DNA of 64,000 nt from Ulota crispa (taxonomy: Eukaryota > Streptophyta > Bryopsida > Orthotrichales > Orthotrichaceae). Below are positions 32,647-45,034 of this stretch, piece after piece; positions within the stretch are counted from its first letter, which is position 1; each line of letters begins with the position of its first letter. Location of the stretch: the NCBI GenBank assembly GCA_963920765.1, contig OY987248.1:14418539-14482538 (forward strand), given 5' to 3'. Below the pieces are notes generated by a model, which was given only the letters and a program-made list of their open reading frames with translations, was not told where the DNA came from and made no database searches. The position numbers and the translations under genes were made by a program.

Positions 32647-35600
32647 GCAACATTGCAAAAGTTGACCGTGGCAAGTTGGTTGCGTGCCCATGGAAAATTT
32701 GTGCGCCCGGAATTGTCAAGACAACAAAGACAAGAATTAAAAGAATGTTTTGAACTTATTGATGCGGATGGATCCGGTATGTATCAATAGGTTTTATAAG
32801 CAAATCTTTAAAAACACAAAAATTTGTAACATTTTGCCTAACATGATAAAGTACCTCATATTCAAAAAATAAAAACTATGTATTAAAACAAACAAAAAAA
32901 TAAGATTTAGAAGTTTTTCCCCAATCAATGGCCAATCTCTATTTGCCGTACAACAAAAGTGAGTTGTTCCTCCTCGAATGTTTGATTCTAAAAAATGTGC
33001 ATGATGTTGAAATGTTTCTTAATTACCATAGCCTTGTATGGTTCAAACTTGCCTTCATAGTCCTAAATTAGCTGAATATGACAAATTTAATTGGTTATGT
33101 GTTGCTAGCTTCAAATTTGTAACCATTTGAATTTATTTTATATATATATACCCTTGTTGGGATACAAGAGATCCTTTGTGAGGAACTTGGGTGCTTAATA
33201 TTTGATTACTCTTAATACAATGTAGAGTAAGCTTCAGCATCAATGGGGAGTATTACAATCAATGTTCTCCAATTTCAATAAAAACAGAAGGATATCCCCT
33301 TTGAAAAACGTGGCCTAAACAATTGGTTCACAATGAACGCCATATTTGTTAACTTGGGAAAGAACCTCAATTTTAGGACTTATAAGTTTTTCATTTTTAC
33401 TAGTTTGTAGGTAGTTTAGAGTGAAATTTATCATGTTTTCTTTCAAGACCTTACATCACTAATGAAATATTTTGAAGGAATAATGAAAAAACTCACTTTC
33501 AATCACCAAAGTAATATTACAAATGCAAAATTTAATATCTCAAAATCCATTTTGAGAAAGTGTTCTTCCCAAATCAACAAATATTGTGTTAATGACTATA
33601 GTTGAGTCATCTAATGATTATTGTGGACATTTGCAATCATTAGGAATTAGTAGTGACTTAGTTTTTTAAGACATGTCTTTTCTTGTAGGAATCGATTCCT
33701 AACTTGGTGTATAATGTTATGTTTGTTTTGTAAAAGCCCAAATTTTTAAGATTTTTATGTGAGAACTGCAAAGCCCATTTTTTTTAAAATTTGTTTATAA
33801 AACTTGCAGGAGCAATTGATGCTTCGGAGATGCTGACTGCATTTAATGTATTGGGAATGCATGCAAAAAAGGCAGAAGTGGAGGCCATGATTTCTGAGGT
33901 TGATGCTGATGACTCGGGTGAGGTAACTATTTAATGCATTTTTTCTTTCTTTCGTTGACAGAAAAGAAAATTATTTTAAAAGTAAAAAGCTCTGCAAGAA
34001 ACTTAAGCATAATATGTTGCAAACTTTAGTGAAAGATGTTGCAAAACTCGTACAAGATATCTAGAGTTAATATTTATTCAAGAAAGTATTGAATAGGGTT
34101 TCCATTTTCCTTTTCTTTAAAATCATCATGATTTTTGTTGAGTATAGTTGACAATGGACAAAATTCTAGGTTTTGTTAATACATATACATACATGTATAT
34201 TTTTGGGAGCATTGTATGAAAGAACTATGAGTTTCTCAAAAATCGATTGTTAGTGTATTTCAAAATCACCTAAAACTTTCCATGTTCAAAGAATGTGCAA
34301 ATTGGCAATAATCTACAGAAATCAACTTTGCAATCAAATAAATGTTATATTTTACTTATTTTTTATTATAACAATTTTATAAGTGATTACTAGCAAAAAC
34401 ATAAAAATGAAAAGAAAAGAAGGAATTATAGTCAACATTGTTTTGTTGATTTGAATGTCTTAATTTGGATACTTTGAAAATAATTGTGTTGATTAGGACA
34501 TGCTCATGTTGATTAGGATGATTTGGTTTGGGCTTTGTTTTCTACTAGTGAATTTCCTCCTCAGTACCATTAATTGAAATGTCTTTATCTTTAATTAAAG
34601 TTTCTAATGTTTTTGTAAAATATTTAGTGTTATATAGGTAGAATACCCAGAGTTTGTACAAATTATGACAACCAAATTGGATCAAAGACAAGATCAACCT
34701 ACATATTCTACTTCACCAGGTTTGTTCTTCCATTATGCCAAGTAAAAAAGATAATGTTTTTGTATTGTAACTGCACTACTATACTTCATCTTTGTAAAGC
34801 GGATATTTTGAATTTAAGACAGGTGATTATAATTAGCCTAACTATTTTATTTTTTTCTTTCTCAAAGATAAACATGATTTCATGAAATGTTCTTGAGTAT
34901 GAAGTTTCAATAAATAAAATGTACCCTAAACACCTAGTTCACAATGATTGCAACGCTCACAACTATTATAACTGAGTTATTTTGTAGTCATTGTGAACAT
35001 TTGCAGTTATTGTGGATCAATTTTTTAGAACATGCTTTTCTTGTAATATTTTAAGAAATATTATGAAGACTATTTGTTTAAATATTTTAGGATGTTTTAA
35101 TCAATTAATAGTTCATCAAGCACAACATTCTTCATTAACAACTTGAATGTAAATGTGGCTGTAACAGCGAAGGCTCCAAAGCAACAAACACTTCCATTTC
35201 CCCTTTTGGCACGAGCCTATAGGAGAAAAAAGGTAATTGTTGCATATTTAGGTTTCTTTCTATAATTTATCCTACAATAGGCTTATTGAAGATTTTTTTA
35301 AAGCAATAATATCATTGAATGGATAATTATGAAATCTATAGTAGACAAATAAGCTTAATTTCTTGCACATTTTTGTTATAGTTGTGATTCTTTGAAACAT
35401 TACACATATTAGTAATTTTAAAATTAGGGTTTTTGAATATTAGTATCATTTTTATTGATTTATTGATATTTTTAATGTTTCTTTGTGTCTTTGTTTTTTT
35501 CTAATTTGTCACATGCAAAAGAAAAAGGGTTCATGTAGTTGATGGAAGCAGTTATGGGAGGGGATAAAGCAAGCCAAGAGAGATTGCAAGCAAGAGCAGA

Positions 35601-38600
35601 TGCTGCTGAAGTAGAAAGGCAAGCCCTGAGAAATGAAGCTGCTAGTCAAAAGGATGTACGTCCTTTTAATATATTCATTATAAGTTCAAACTACTATAGA
35701 ACAAAATTAGATGACAAAAAGAATTACATCATGTTTAAAAAAAATTAAACATAAGTATTGACTAATAAATAAAAAGTATCCAATTTTCCTTTGGACAAAA
35801 TCAAATTTAATTGGGTTTCAAACACTTTAACGTCTCGTGGAGACAGTAGCTGTGTTGTCATATAACTGGCATTTGCTTCCACCAAGAAGTTTGAATTTTG
35901 GATCTCAAATAGCCCTCTCATTGATTTATATTCCAACTGTTTTGTTGATCTCAAATGTAGAGAAGGTATGGATCTATTCCAAATACAAGAAAATTACCTT
36001 GTGTTGTACTAACCGCAAAGGATCTTTCAAACATTCAAGGTTGTAGAATAACAAGTTTGCTGTTAAAAAAGCTAAACTAATTGTTTGATTTTTTTTTGTT
36101 TGAACAAATTGCAGAATATCAAAAAAATTCAAGGCAACACATTCACCGATTTAGCTAGTCAGGTTTGTATAAAGTTTATTCATTTACGTTCACAACAATT
36201 TTAGACATAAGTTAGATATCTCAAAAAAGCTTGAAGTAAATTCCTATGCTAGTTTTATGTACACTAAATAATGCATTTAGGATTTTAGATTATCTTAACC
36301 ATTAGGTTCCCTTACCTTGAAAAGTTACCACATGCCTCATTGCTTGATCACTTGGAGGTGCACAGGACTCTTTAGATTACTAGGATTTCACATGATTTAC
36401 GACCTACACAACACTAATTTGTTCCTTAGCAACATTGTGGTTGTTGCCATATCCTTATTTTTGTCAAATCTTGTTTATTGCAGTAATTATTAATGAAAAG
36501 TATTGTAGTAATAGTAAATACATGTATATTGTAAAATGTCAAGAAATGTGTGTGGTGCAACCTAAATGCACTATTTAGTGTAGTTTTTAAGCATGTATAC
36601 TAGCTTAGTATTTACTATAAATTTTTATTTTTATTTCGTCTTAGGATAATGTCCATTTACTTAACACCGCACATATTGAAATCATTTATTTTGCACAAAA
36701 AATAGAATTGCAAAACATGCTTAGATTTCAATGTGAGTCGTAAAAATAACCATATTTAATTTGTAGCTTACGTGTAAAAGTTCTAACACAGTTTTCATTC
36801 CTTTACATGTGTTTAGACTTGCAGAGAATTAGAAAAGCAGCACGGCTTAAGAAAACTGATTACAATAAAATACCAGCAAGTGGTAATGTTTACAACGCCC
36901 CTTCCATTTTTAAATTTTAGAAACAATAAACACACAATTATAAACACAATATACACATATCTCTTCACTTGTATTATAGATACAAGACACTAGAAGAAAA
37001 ACAAGGATAAACAACTGTCACAAATTGTAATGACTAGGCCACTATTATTGTCTTGCAATTGCATAAGCAATAGCACAATAATTGTACAACTAGATTGTAG
37101 TTGTGTAAATGTTGTGCAGTTGCAAGGCAATTATGGTTACCTAGTCATTGCAATTTATGGCAGTCATTTATTCTTGTTTTTCTTCTAGTGAGAGTTCATA
37201 GAAAAAAAATCTCAAATATAAATGTTTATGAATCTAAGCACTAGTCTTTGGCTCTTCGTTGGGTCCCCTTCAACTATGAAAGGATTTTAAAAAAAATCTC
37301 TAATATAACACCTAATTATAGTTTTTTATGACATTTGCAATTGTTAGGAATGAGATATTTATTTTTGTTTTTCTTCTAGTATCAAAAATTGCACAAATTC
37401 CCTCAAACCATAATTTTCAAGGGTTTTTTATGTTGTGCACGCCAAGCCACTTCCTTCTCCCTTTTGTGTGCATGGTACTTCTTTCTTGTTTTGCATGCAC
37501 ACAAAAAATAAAAAAGAAGTAGCATGCACACAAAAAAGGAAAAAGAAATAGCATGCACATCAAAACAAATACTCCCTCCATCCCAAAATGATCTTCATGT
37601 TACACAACATGTTATAGATTAAGCTAAAAAAGAACCATTTTGCATTTTCAAAGTGTGGTTTCAAAGTGCTTGAAAATTGAATTTTTGAGGCATTTTTGTA
37701 GAGCACTGGTGGCCGCTCACTTGAGGGCATGGGATTGGTTAGCATGCCCATGGTTTTGGACTATGTACAAGTGTCACTATCTCCTTCTCTCCTTTAACAA
37801 GAAGATCATTTTGGGACACTAAATAAAGATCAATAGGAAGATCATTTTGGGACCGAGGGAGTACTTGAAAATTATTATTCAAAAATACTTGTACAACTTC
37901 TGAAAAACCAAGGACATCTATACAAATATTGCAAACTTTAAGGACACACATTAAAATTTTCCCTACATATATTTATAACTATACACACATGTACATAACA
38001 TATATACAATTCATTATTAAAATTAATTGGTGTGTTGTAGTAATAAATTTGCCAATTAACAAGATTCCCAAGGACCATTGATACTAAAATTATAAAATGA
38101 CAACGTCCCAAAGTTTAGGTACACCATTATCTCCCCAAGTGGTAGAACATATGGATGAGGATGTAAAAAATGTGTTAGTCAACATCCATCAACGTGCTTC
38201 TCAACGTCGTTCTATAATGCAAGCTACTCGTACATCAAAGTTGGATGCATCCTCTACATCAAAGGCAAATGAACCACCCAAATCACAAGCCTCACCTACA
38301 AAGAATAGAGAAGAAATTAAAATGCAAGGTTACAGCTTTAAGCACAAAAACATAAGTTACTCATTCATTTGTTAAAGATTAAAGACTCACAAATTTTAGA
38401 TAATTTGGTTGGCCATATGTTATAAAATACAATTTGCATAGCACAAAATTTTAGAGTCATTTATCAAAATCATTAAAATGTGTTCCAAGAGTTGACCCAA
38501 ACAAGATACTTCACAAGTTATTTTAATTGGTGTAAGATTTTGAATAGTGCATGACCTCTTTACACTAATTTGGGTGAATATTCCCTAATTAGTATGAAAT

Positions 38601-41600
38601 TGTGGATTGCTTCCTATTTGTGTTCTTCAAAAATGATCTTGGCCACAACCTTTCACTATCTCTCGAGTTTCAAGAAGCATTGTAATGCAGCATCCTTCAC
38701 AATCTCTAGTTGAGCTACATACTAACATAATCTCCTTGGAATTTTGGTCACTTGAGTCACTCTTTTCAAAACAGTATTTTAATAGTGTAGCTCCCAATAT
38801 ATTGAACCACTCTGAATTACATTGAATTACATTGAATTACTTTATTAGTGCCCATTGCTAATTCAAATTAGTGCAAACTAGCTCTATAATTGCAATGTGC
38901 AATAATTGAAATAACTTGTGTAATCCTCACATTAAGTATTCAGGAATAATAAGAACAATACAAGTTTCCAACTAAGTAATTTTGTTTCAAAAATCTTAAT
39001 TATATAGTATACTAAGATATGGTAAAAAAATCTAGAAAATATATATTATTATGGATATGTTATACTTTAAGTAAATTATTCATGGTATAAGTTGGAAAGT
39101 TATTATTGTTAATTGTGTTCTGTTAGGAAACTGTTTTGACTTCAAGTGTTACGTTTTAAATTGGATTAAATTTAAGCTATACTTTTACCTTTTGAATATT
39201 TTTGTATACAGATGATGTGAAAGAAGTATTGAAATACATCAAAGAAGAGGAAGTTGCGCCTCAGTCTCCCGGAACTCTTTCTCCAAATGCAAGTCCATGC
39301 TCTATTATCAATTATAAAGAAGAGTTTAAAAAACTTGTAGAATTTCAAAACAAAGTATGAAGCTGCATCACAAGTGTTACTTTTACTCATATACTGTATA
39401 AGTGTGTAAAACCATCAAAACTCTGCTTGCTCAATTGAATCTCCCTATAACTTTTTAAAGGTTTCGACCAACTATATATATGTAACAAGGAGATTCTTTG
39501 AAATTTCTTTGTCATTATCTTTTAAATGCATTAAATTTCTACAATATTCTACCAATACTGCAAAAAAAAGAACAATCTTTACCCATACATAATGTTTAGC
39601 ATATGGATTAACAATGTTCCAAGTTATTCTATACTAGAAAAATCAAATAATCAAATAGTATAAACACAAATATGTATTGGGTAATTGTTTTCTTAGAACC
39701 AATTATTGGTACACTGCGTAGAGCCAATTGTGCACTGATAACCAATTCTAAGAAAACAATTACCAGACATAACCAGTTCTGATTAATAAAAGCGAGTTAC
39801 TAAGTGACACATCAAGAAGACTTTGCTTATGGATGAGATTCATCTTTGGGAACGTCACATCATTACCTAGTTGGCATCTCATAATTGGAATTTGTTTTTG
39901 AATTGTTCATAATTGTTTTCTTTGCTGATTATTGCTTTTGAACTACTCTTCCAAGAGCTAATCTCTTAGCAACAAGTTAGCAAAATTGTTAAAGAAATTA
40001 GTTATGTAAATATAAATAATGTTCATAGTTAACTTAGGAAACTGATAAATGTACACCATGTGCTTGTTATATGTACACCACAAGGATCAAATTGACCAAT
40101 TAGCAGCAAGCCCTCTCTAAGCCCTCCCTAAGCCCTCTCTAAGCCCTCCCTAAGCCCTCTCTAAGCCCTCCCTAAGCCCTCCCTAAGCCCTCTCTAAGCC
40201 CTCCCTAAGCCCTCTCTAAGCCCTCCCTAAGCCCTCTCTAAGCCCTCCCTAAGCCCTCTCTAAGCCCTCCCTAAGCCCTCTCTAAGCCCTCCCTAAGCCC
40301 TCTCTAAGCCCTCCCTAAGCCCTCTCTAAGCCCTCCCTAAGCCCTCCCTCTACTCTCCAATCTCCACTCTTTCCTTCCCTCCATCTTACACTTAGTTTAC
40401 TAGACACACATTGATGTGGGGCTAGGGTGGAAGAGCTCAATTTTTTATAAATAAAGGTAAACCAAATTTTTGCCCACGTGTTTTAGCCCCTTATTTTGGA
40501 GTTGTTCAATTATAATTGGGGTATTTGAATCCAAGCGTGAATTCAAAAATTTCAAAATTAATCTCTTAATGGTAAGTATTTAAACTCTTACACTTTTGGC
40601 AAGTACAAAATCAAAGCTTTTCTACCTTGACCCCAAATTGACATATGTGTAGTAGACCAAACCAAGTAGGGAGGTCTAAGGGGAGGGTCAAGAGCAATGT
40701 CCACGGAGGTTTTTAAAAAAATTAGGTACATTCTCTTTTGTGCTCCACTTGGTTTATTTTTATTTTTATTTTTATTAGTCATAGTCTAGACAAGTACTTT
40801 TTGGTCGGCCAATAACCTTTGTTTTTTTGTTTCACTCAGTGGATTTTCTAAGTTTAGAAAATTGGATCGGTTGAAATATGAATTTCAATGTATTACATCA
40901 TATTTCTTTTTTTTACAAATGCAGCAAATAAATTCATCTTTTGCTTACCATGTGCATGGCAATATGGCATAGCAAAGTAAGGCAATGATCAAAACAACAA
41001 CTTGTCAAGTTACCCCTAATCAATGCAAACTTCTTTATACTTTAAAAAGATTTATTTTTGACTTTTGTTACTTAAAAATCTTTGGCTCAATTTGAACTAG
41101 GTCAAGTTTCACACTCTCACGGTCACCTACGGTCACCCACTCACCCTCTCATTTACTCACCCACTCACCCACTCACTTATCCACCCATTCACCCACTCAC
41201 CAACATGGCCACCTCACCCATGTTTCTTCTTTTTATTTTTATTTTTGAATTTTTAGCATTGTTTAACTGCTAGTGAAATATAAAAATCATTTGTTTATTA
41301 TTTAGAAGGTTGGAAAATTTTCCTATCATGAAAAAGTTTATAGTTTGATTTCCCATAATTTCAAATTTCATTCGGCCCATTCTCTCTTTTACAAGTGCAT
41401 GTTTGGCTAAATTTCCTAAGGGTGAAATTATCGTTTGGTTGATTTCCTAAAACCATGCTTTTATGGTTGGAAGTAAATCCAACAACTTTCATTTTATTTT
41501 GACAATTCCCAAAAAAGTTGGCTACCTTGTAACTAAAAGTTGGTTCTCCATAGACACTAGTTGAAAGGATAAAGGGAGCGCTATCTAATTGGTTGATTTG

Positions 41601-42787
41601 ACCCCTCAATCTACATACATCCCATGTACAGACATTGATTCCCTGAAACTACAATGTAAAGAGTGGAATGTCCATCTATCTCATGATGTAATGACTAAGC
41701 ATAGGTTGTTTATCTCATGATACACTTCTCTATTAATATTACAATTCTATTAGAGAGGGGGAAGGGAGAGAAACGGCACCTCAAGGGAGGGTGAAAGTCA
41801 TTGAATTTTTTTTCTAAAATCTCTTTTATAAGTTTGAAATCCTTTATTATGAAGTATTACCCAAAATTTGAAATTTCATGAAGGGAGAGGGAGAGGAAAA
41901 GACACATAAGAAAATTTGAGGAGGGGAGAGAGAGAAAATGGTAGGGAAAGGGAGAGTGAAATATAACACAAAAAAGCAACATAATGTGTGCAAGCATACT
42001 TGTTTATGTTAAGGGGAAAATATAGGTAGGGGCATGAAAATGGAGAATATTAGAGATAAGAGCACAATTTCAAAAGAACTACAAATAGGGGAATAGTTTC
42101 AAAATGATTTGTAAATTTTTGTAAGATTTTTTGGTTTATACATTGGCTGATTTAAATATATCACACTAAATGTCAGCTAACTTCTAAAAGTTTAGAGGTC
42201 TCTCCAAAAATTGCCATCAATTTACTAAAATTTCTCTATTTACTCTTGATTTGAAGATGCCTCTAAATTTTTTGGAAGCTCAACCAATGTCCAAACCAAA
42301 AAATTTACAAAAATTTACAAATCATTCTAAAAATGTGCCCCAATTTGTAATTATTTTAAAACTATGCCCCTATCTGTAATATTTATTTCTTGTTTTCATG
42401 CCCCTATTTGTAATTTCCTCTTATATCAATATGCCTAATTGTTTTTTACACTACAATCATGAAGATCTTAACACCTCATTTTGTGGAATACATATTTATA
42501 TGATGTAGGTGAAACACAAACCAGTAATGGAACAACAAATTCTTCATCTCAAAGCATTAAAATCACTTCACGACTATTTCAAAGAAAACAAAACAAAATA
42601 CAAAGGTGATGCTCTTCTAGAAGCTTCGAAGCCTTTCATTCCTCCACTCTCTCCATCAGCAGCCATATTCAATCCCCCACAACAACAACCACAACGTCCA
42701 AAATCAAGTCATGATCAGATAAAAGCTCACATGAAAGCTCGACCTCAATCAAGTTTAGGAGAGACTTCAAGGCCTAGATGGCACTAA
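32647..42787 (+). CDS. EF-hand pair + basic/IQ-like + coiled-coil protein; 5' end missing from model
   Basis: Exons: 32647-32776, 33810-33922, 34638-34719, 35168-35232, 35539-35655, 36115-36162, 36825-36882, 38119-38328, 39212-39354, 42509-42787. Introns are GT-AG, phases agree, and 414 aa are readable, ending ...TSRPRWH. Residues 23-90 form a centrin/calmodulin-like EF-hand pair: DADGSGAIDASE and DADDSGEVEYPE are complete 12-residue Ca2+ loops. ARAYRRKKLMEAVMGG follows, a basic helix that could bind calmodulin, then Glu/Arg-rich helical stretches and Pro/Ser-rich segments with TPLSP and SPGTLSP. The first exon is in frame with an upstream stop and has no Met, so at least one upstream exon is missing. 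A Ca2+-regulated cytoskeletal or flagellar role is inferred only from the centrin-like module. The last intron exceeds 3 kb. Confidence 0.75.
33545..33695. mobile_element. Short TAGT/CACTA-ended repeat in an intron (with copies at 34915 and 43012)
   Basis: Three related stretches (33545-33695, 34915-35055, 43012-43152) share GAGTCATCTAAT...ATTGTG(G/C)ACA, TTGCA(A/G)T and AAA(C/A)ATG...TTTTCTTGTA. The copy at 43012 starts CACTATAGGAGAAA and ends GGCAGTG, suggesting decayed CACTA-type MITEs. Confidence 0.45.
35829..36035. mobile_element. Diverged relative of the TTAA MITE at 53065, in an intron
   Basis: It shares ATATAACTG(G/A)CATTTG, TTTTGTTGAT(C/T)TCAAATGTA and TACAAGAAAA with 53090-53290 in the same order. 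TTAA ends are not clear here. Confidence 0.45.
36988..37190. mobile_element. CACTA-type MITE, 203 bp, with 3-bp target duplication
   Basis: Termini CACTAGAAGAAAAACAAG and its complement at the right end, with AGA directly repeated outside (36985-36987 and 37191-37193). The CACTA start, near-match to plant CACTAcAAGAAAA ends and 3-bp duplication fit the CMC/EnSpm group. It sits in the intron before exon 38119-38328. Confidence 0.85.
37572..37861. mobile_element. Stowaway-like MITE (CTCCCTCC ends, TA duplication)
   Basis: Ends CTCCCTCCATCCCAAAATGA and TCATTTTGGGACCGAGGGAG, flanked by TA on each side (37570-37571, 37862-37863). This is the classic plant Stowaway (Tc1/mariner) signature. It is intronic in the EF-hand gene. 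Confidence 0.88.
40108..40350. repeat. 11-bp minisatellite (TAAGCCCTCYC), about 22 units
   Basis: Near-perfect alternation of TAAGCCCTCTC and TAAGCCCTCCC, so the higher-order unit is 22 bp. It lies in the 3.15-kb last intron of the EF-hand gene. CCCTAAGCCCT resembles the plant telomere word CCCTAAA, but the array is not a true telomere repeat. Confidence 0.95.
42013..42420. mobile_element. Foldback MITE of the AATTACAAATAGGGGC family, copy 3
   Basis: It begins GGGGCATGAAAATGGAGAAT and ends with the inverted CATGCCCCTATTTGTAAT. The central palindrome carries AGAGGTCTCTCCAAAA. It ends about 90 bp before the last exon of the EF-hand gene, within reach of its branch-point region. Confidence 0.7.
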
Positions 42788-44501
42788 CTATCGAATGACA
42801 AGTGCAAATGATGCGAACAACAATACCAAATTTTGGAACTGTATACTACTCTACCTTGTTTAGAATTATGTTGCAAAAATTGCATACTTATTGAGCTATA
42901 CAGAATATAAGAAGAATCAGTATCTATATTATAAAATATGGATTGTTTATTTGTCATGTGGTATTCAAACTTCTCTATTAACACCAAAAGTTCAAGATTA
43001 TGTATTATCACTATAGGAGAAACTTGTCCTAAATGATTAATCCACAATGATTGCAAATGTTTGCTATGATTATAATTGAGTCATCTAATAGTCATTGTGC
43101 ACACTTGTAGTTATTGTGACCAATAGTTAAAAACATGTTTTTTGGCAGTGTATAAAGCATCAAATGTCAAGAATTGAATGTCAAACATTGGATGAAATTC
43201 AAAAGGGGAGAGGGAGATACAAAAAGAGGGAAGGTGAAAACTCACTATAAAGTCACAAAAAATTAAGAGAAAAACAATGCAAAGTGCGTGCAAAGCTTGG
43301 TACAAGGCATACATATATGATATAAATTGTTGCTTCCTTTCTAACCAAGCAACCATTACCCTTTTAACTCATTTATTGTGTAAAAAAAAATACAAACACT
43401 TCTACCTATGCACGGCACTTGATAAGATTTACATTATGTTGCTTATGTGTTGCTTATATACTTTTACTGACTTGGTAAATAAATATGCTTGAAAAATAAT
43501 TTGAAAAAGCCCACACTTTCAATTTAGCTTAAGGTTCCAAAGGTGAACAAGAGGTAACCATATGCTACATGAGGCTTTGCCTTTGTATTACCAAGCACTT
43601 TTTTAAGTAAGGTACGTACTCAAACTTCTCTTGATGCAAAGCCCCATCCTGACGGGGTAGAGCCTATGTGATAACTTGTGTTCTGATATTACAAAATATT
43701 TGGCTATTTCAAACACACAAAAATTAGCAACTAAACAATCTTTGAAGTTTTATTTCCAAAATTGTATTTCCCATGGAATAGACTTTTATGTAGTGCACAT
43801 GCCTTGGGGGCAATGAATAAAAGGGACTTTGGTGTACCAACAATGTACTTGTAGTATACTAACAAAGACCACCGTTGCACACTAACATTGATAAGCTCAA
43901 ATTCCAAAGCTACATTTGGAGGGCTCTCCAACTCAAAGTCCCCAGCCTTACATGCAAAATGCCTATCAAGTTGTCAAAAAATTAATCAAAGTAGAATATA
44001 AAATACACAGTAGCTTGAATCTAAATTTGAAGGGCCCTAGCTCGACAATTTACATTTCGTTCATCTAGGTAGCGTGTCAGACCCTCCCAGTGCAATTTAA
44101 AAGACGCTCTAATGCCCTAAACCTGCAATGTAGGCACCCCTTCCAACCCCTCATATTCTTTCAAATGCATTCTTCAAGCCAAAGCCATTTGCAATTTGGT
44201 TACATGACCATAGAGCCTAAATCACTTCAGAGATGCACGCCAGGAACAAAGATAAAACCAGTTCATGTACTTCGTGATAAGTAAAGATTGATGGGGTAGC
44301 CTAACGAGAAGCACTCCCGTTGACTGTTTTTATTTTTCGTTTTGACACCACCTGCGTGCCCTCCCAGAAATGGAGAGTTTTGGGAGGGACACAGGTGCAT
44401 TGGCTGAATTTCTGACATGGTGGCCTCATGGTGGCCTCATGAGGCCTAAAAAAAGAATGGGCAGTTCTGAAGGAATCATGTACATACCGCTAATACAGAT
44501 A
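42788..44501. other. Intergenic between convergent genes, nothing recognised
   Basis: It holds the 3' flank of the EF-hand gene and the small CACTA-like repeat at 43012-43152. No further exon was recognised. Confidence 0.45.
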
Positions 44502-44816
44502 AGGTAGGAGGCTCATGAATGGAGCATCTAAGGGCTGGAACTGAATATTGGGTAGGTGAAACTTCTTGGAATGTTTTTCAGTAAATACAAGAAGAATTGG
44601 CATCTAACCCAGGTTGTTTCATATTTTTTGGAACTTTGCGGAATTAGTTATGAAATTTTGAAGTGGAAAGGCCATAGGGCTCTAAAATGGAGCACCTCCT
44701 CAAATGTACATCAAACGTACATTGTTGAAGGGCTATGAAAAACAACATGTACAAACAGAGTACATTTGAGGAGGTGCTCCAGTTTAGAGCCCGCTCCGAA
44801 TTAGAGCCTCCTACCT
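44502..44816. mobile_element. MITE with AGGTAGGAGGCTC ends, copy 2
   Basis: Left AGGTAGGAGGCTCATGAATG and right GAGCCTCCTACCT. TA is present at the left but decayed to CA at the right. The inner hairpin at about 44688-44788 (GGAGCACCTCCTCAAATGTAC and complement) corresponds to that of copy 1. Confidence 0.8.
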
Positions 44817-45034
44817 CAGGTCACTTTTACAAAAAGACTGAGGTGCGTGCCACCTGAAAGTCGTGATACCTCCTCAAACAAAAGCACCTCAAATTTGCCG
44901 CAATGCATGGTTGAGCACGTTCAGCACTATGACTAATAATTTACACTATGAAGCACCACTCTCATCCTGTGTTGTCTTCAAGAATGTTCAGAAAGATGAA
45001 TACCGTAATGTACAAGAATTACCTTGTAATGCTA

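Noticed and set aside
36645-36741. Open block on the plus strand preceded by an AG (DNVHLLNTAHIEIIYF...) in an EF-hand gene intron.
   Set aside because: It ends in a stop with no donor, and the flanking exons join in phase without it.
40108-40350. Interstitial telomere repeat.
   Set aside because: The unit is an 11-mer TAAGCCCTCYC; no run of CCCTAAA occurs.
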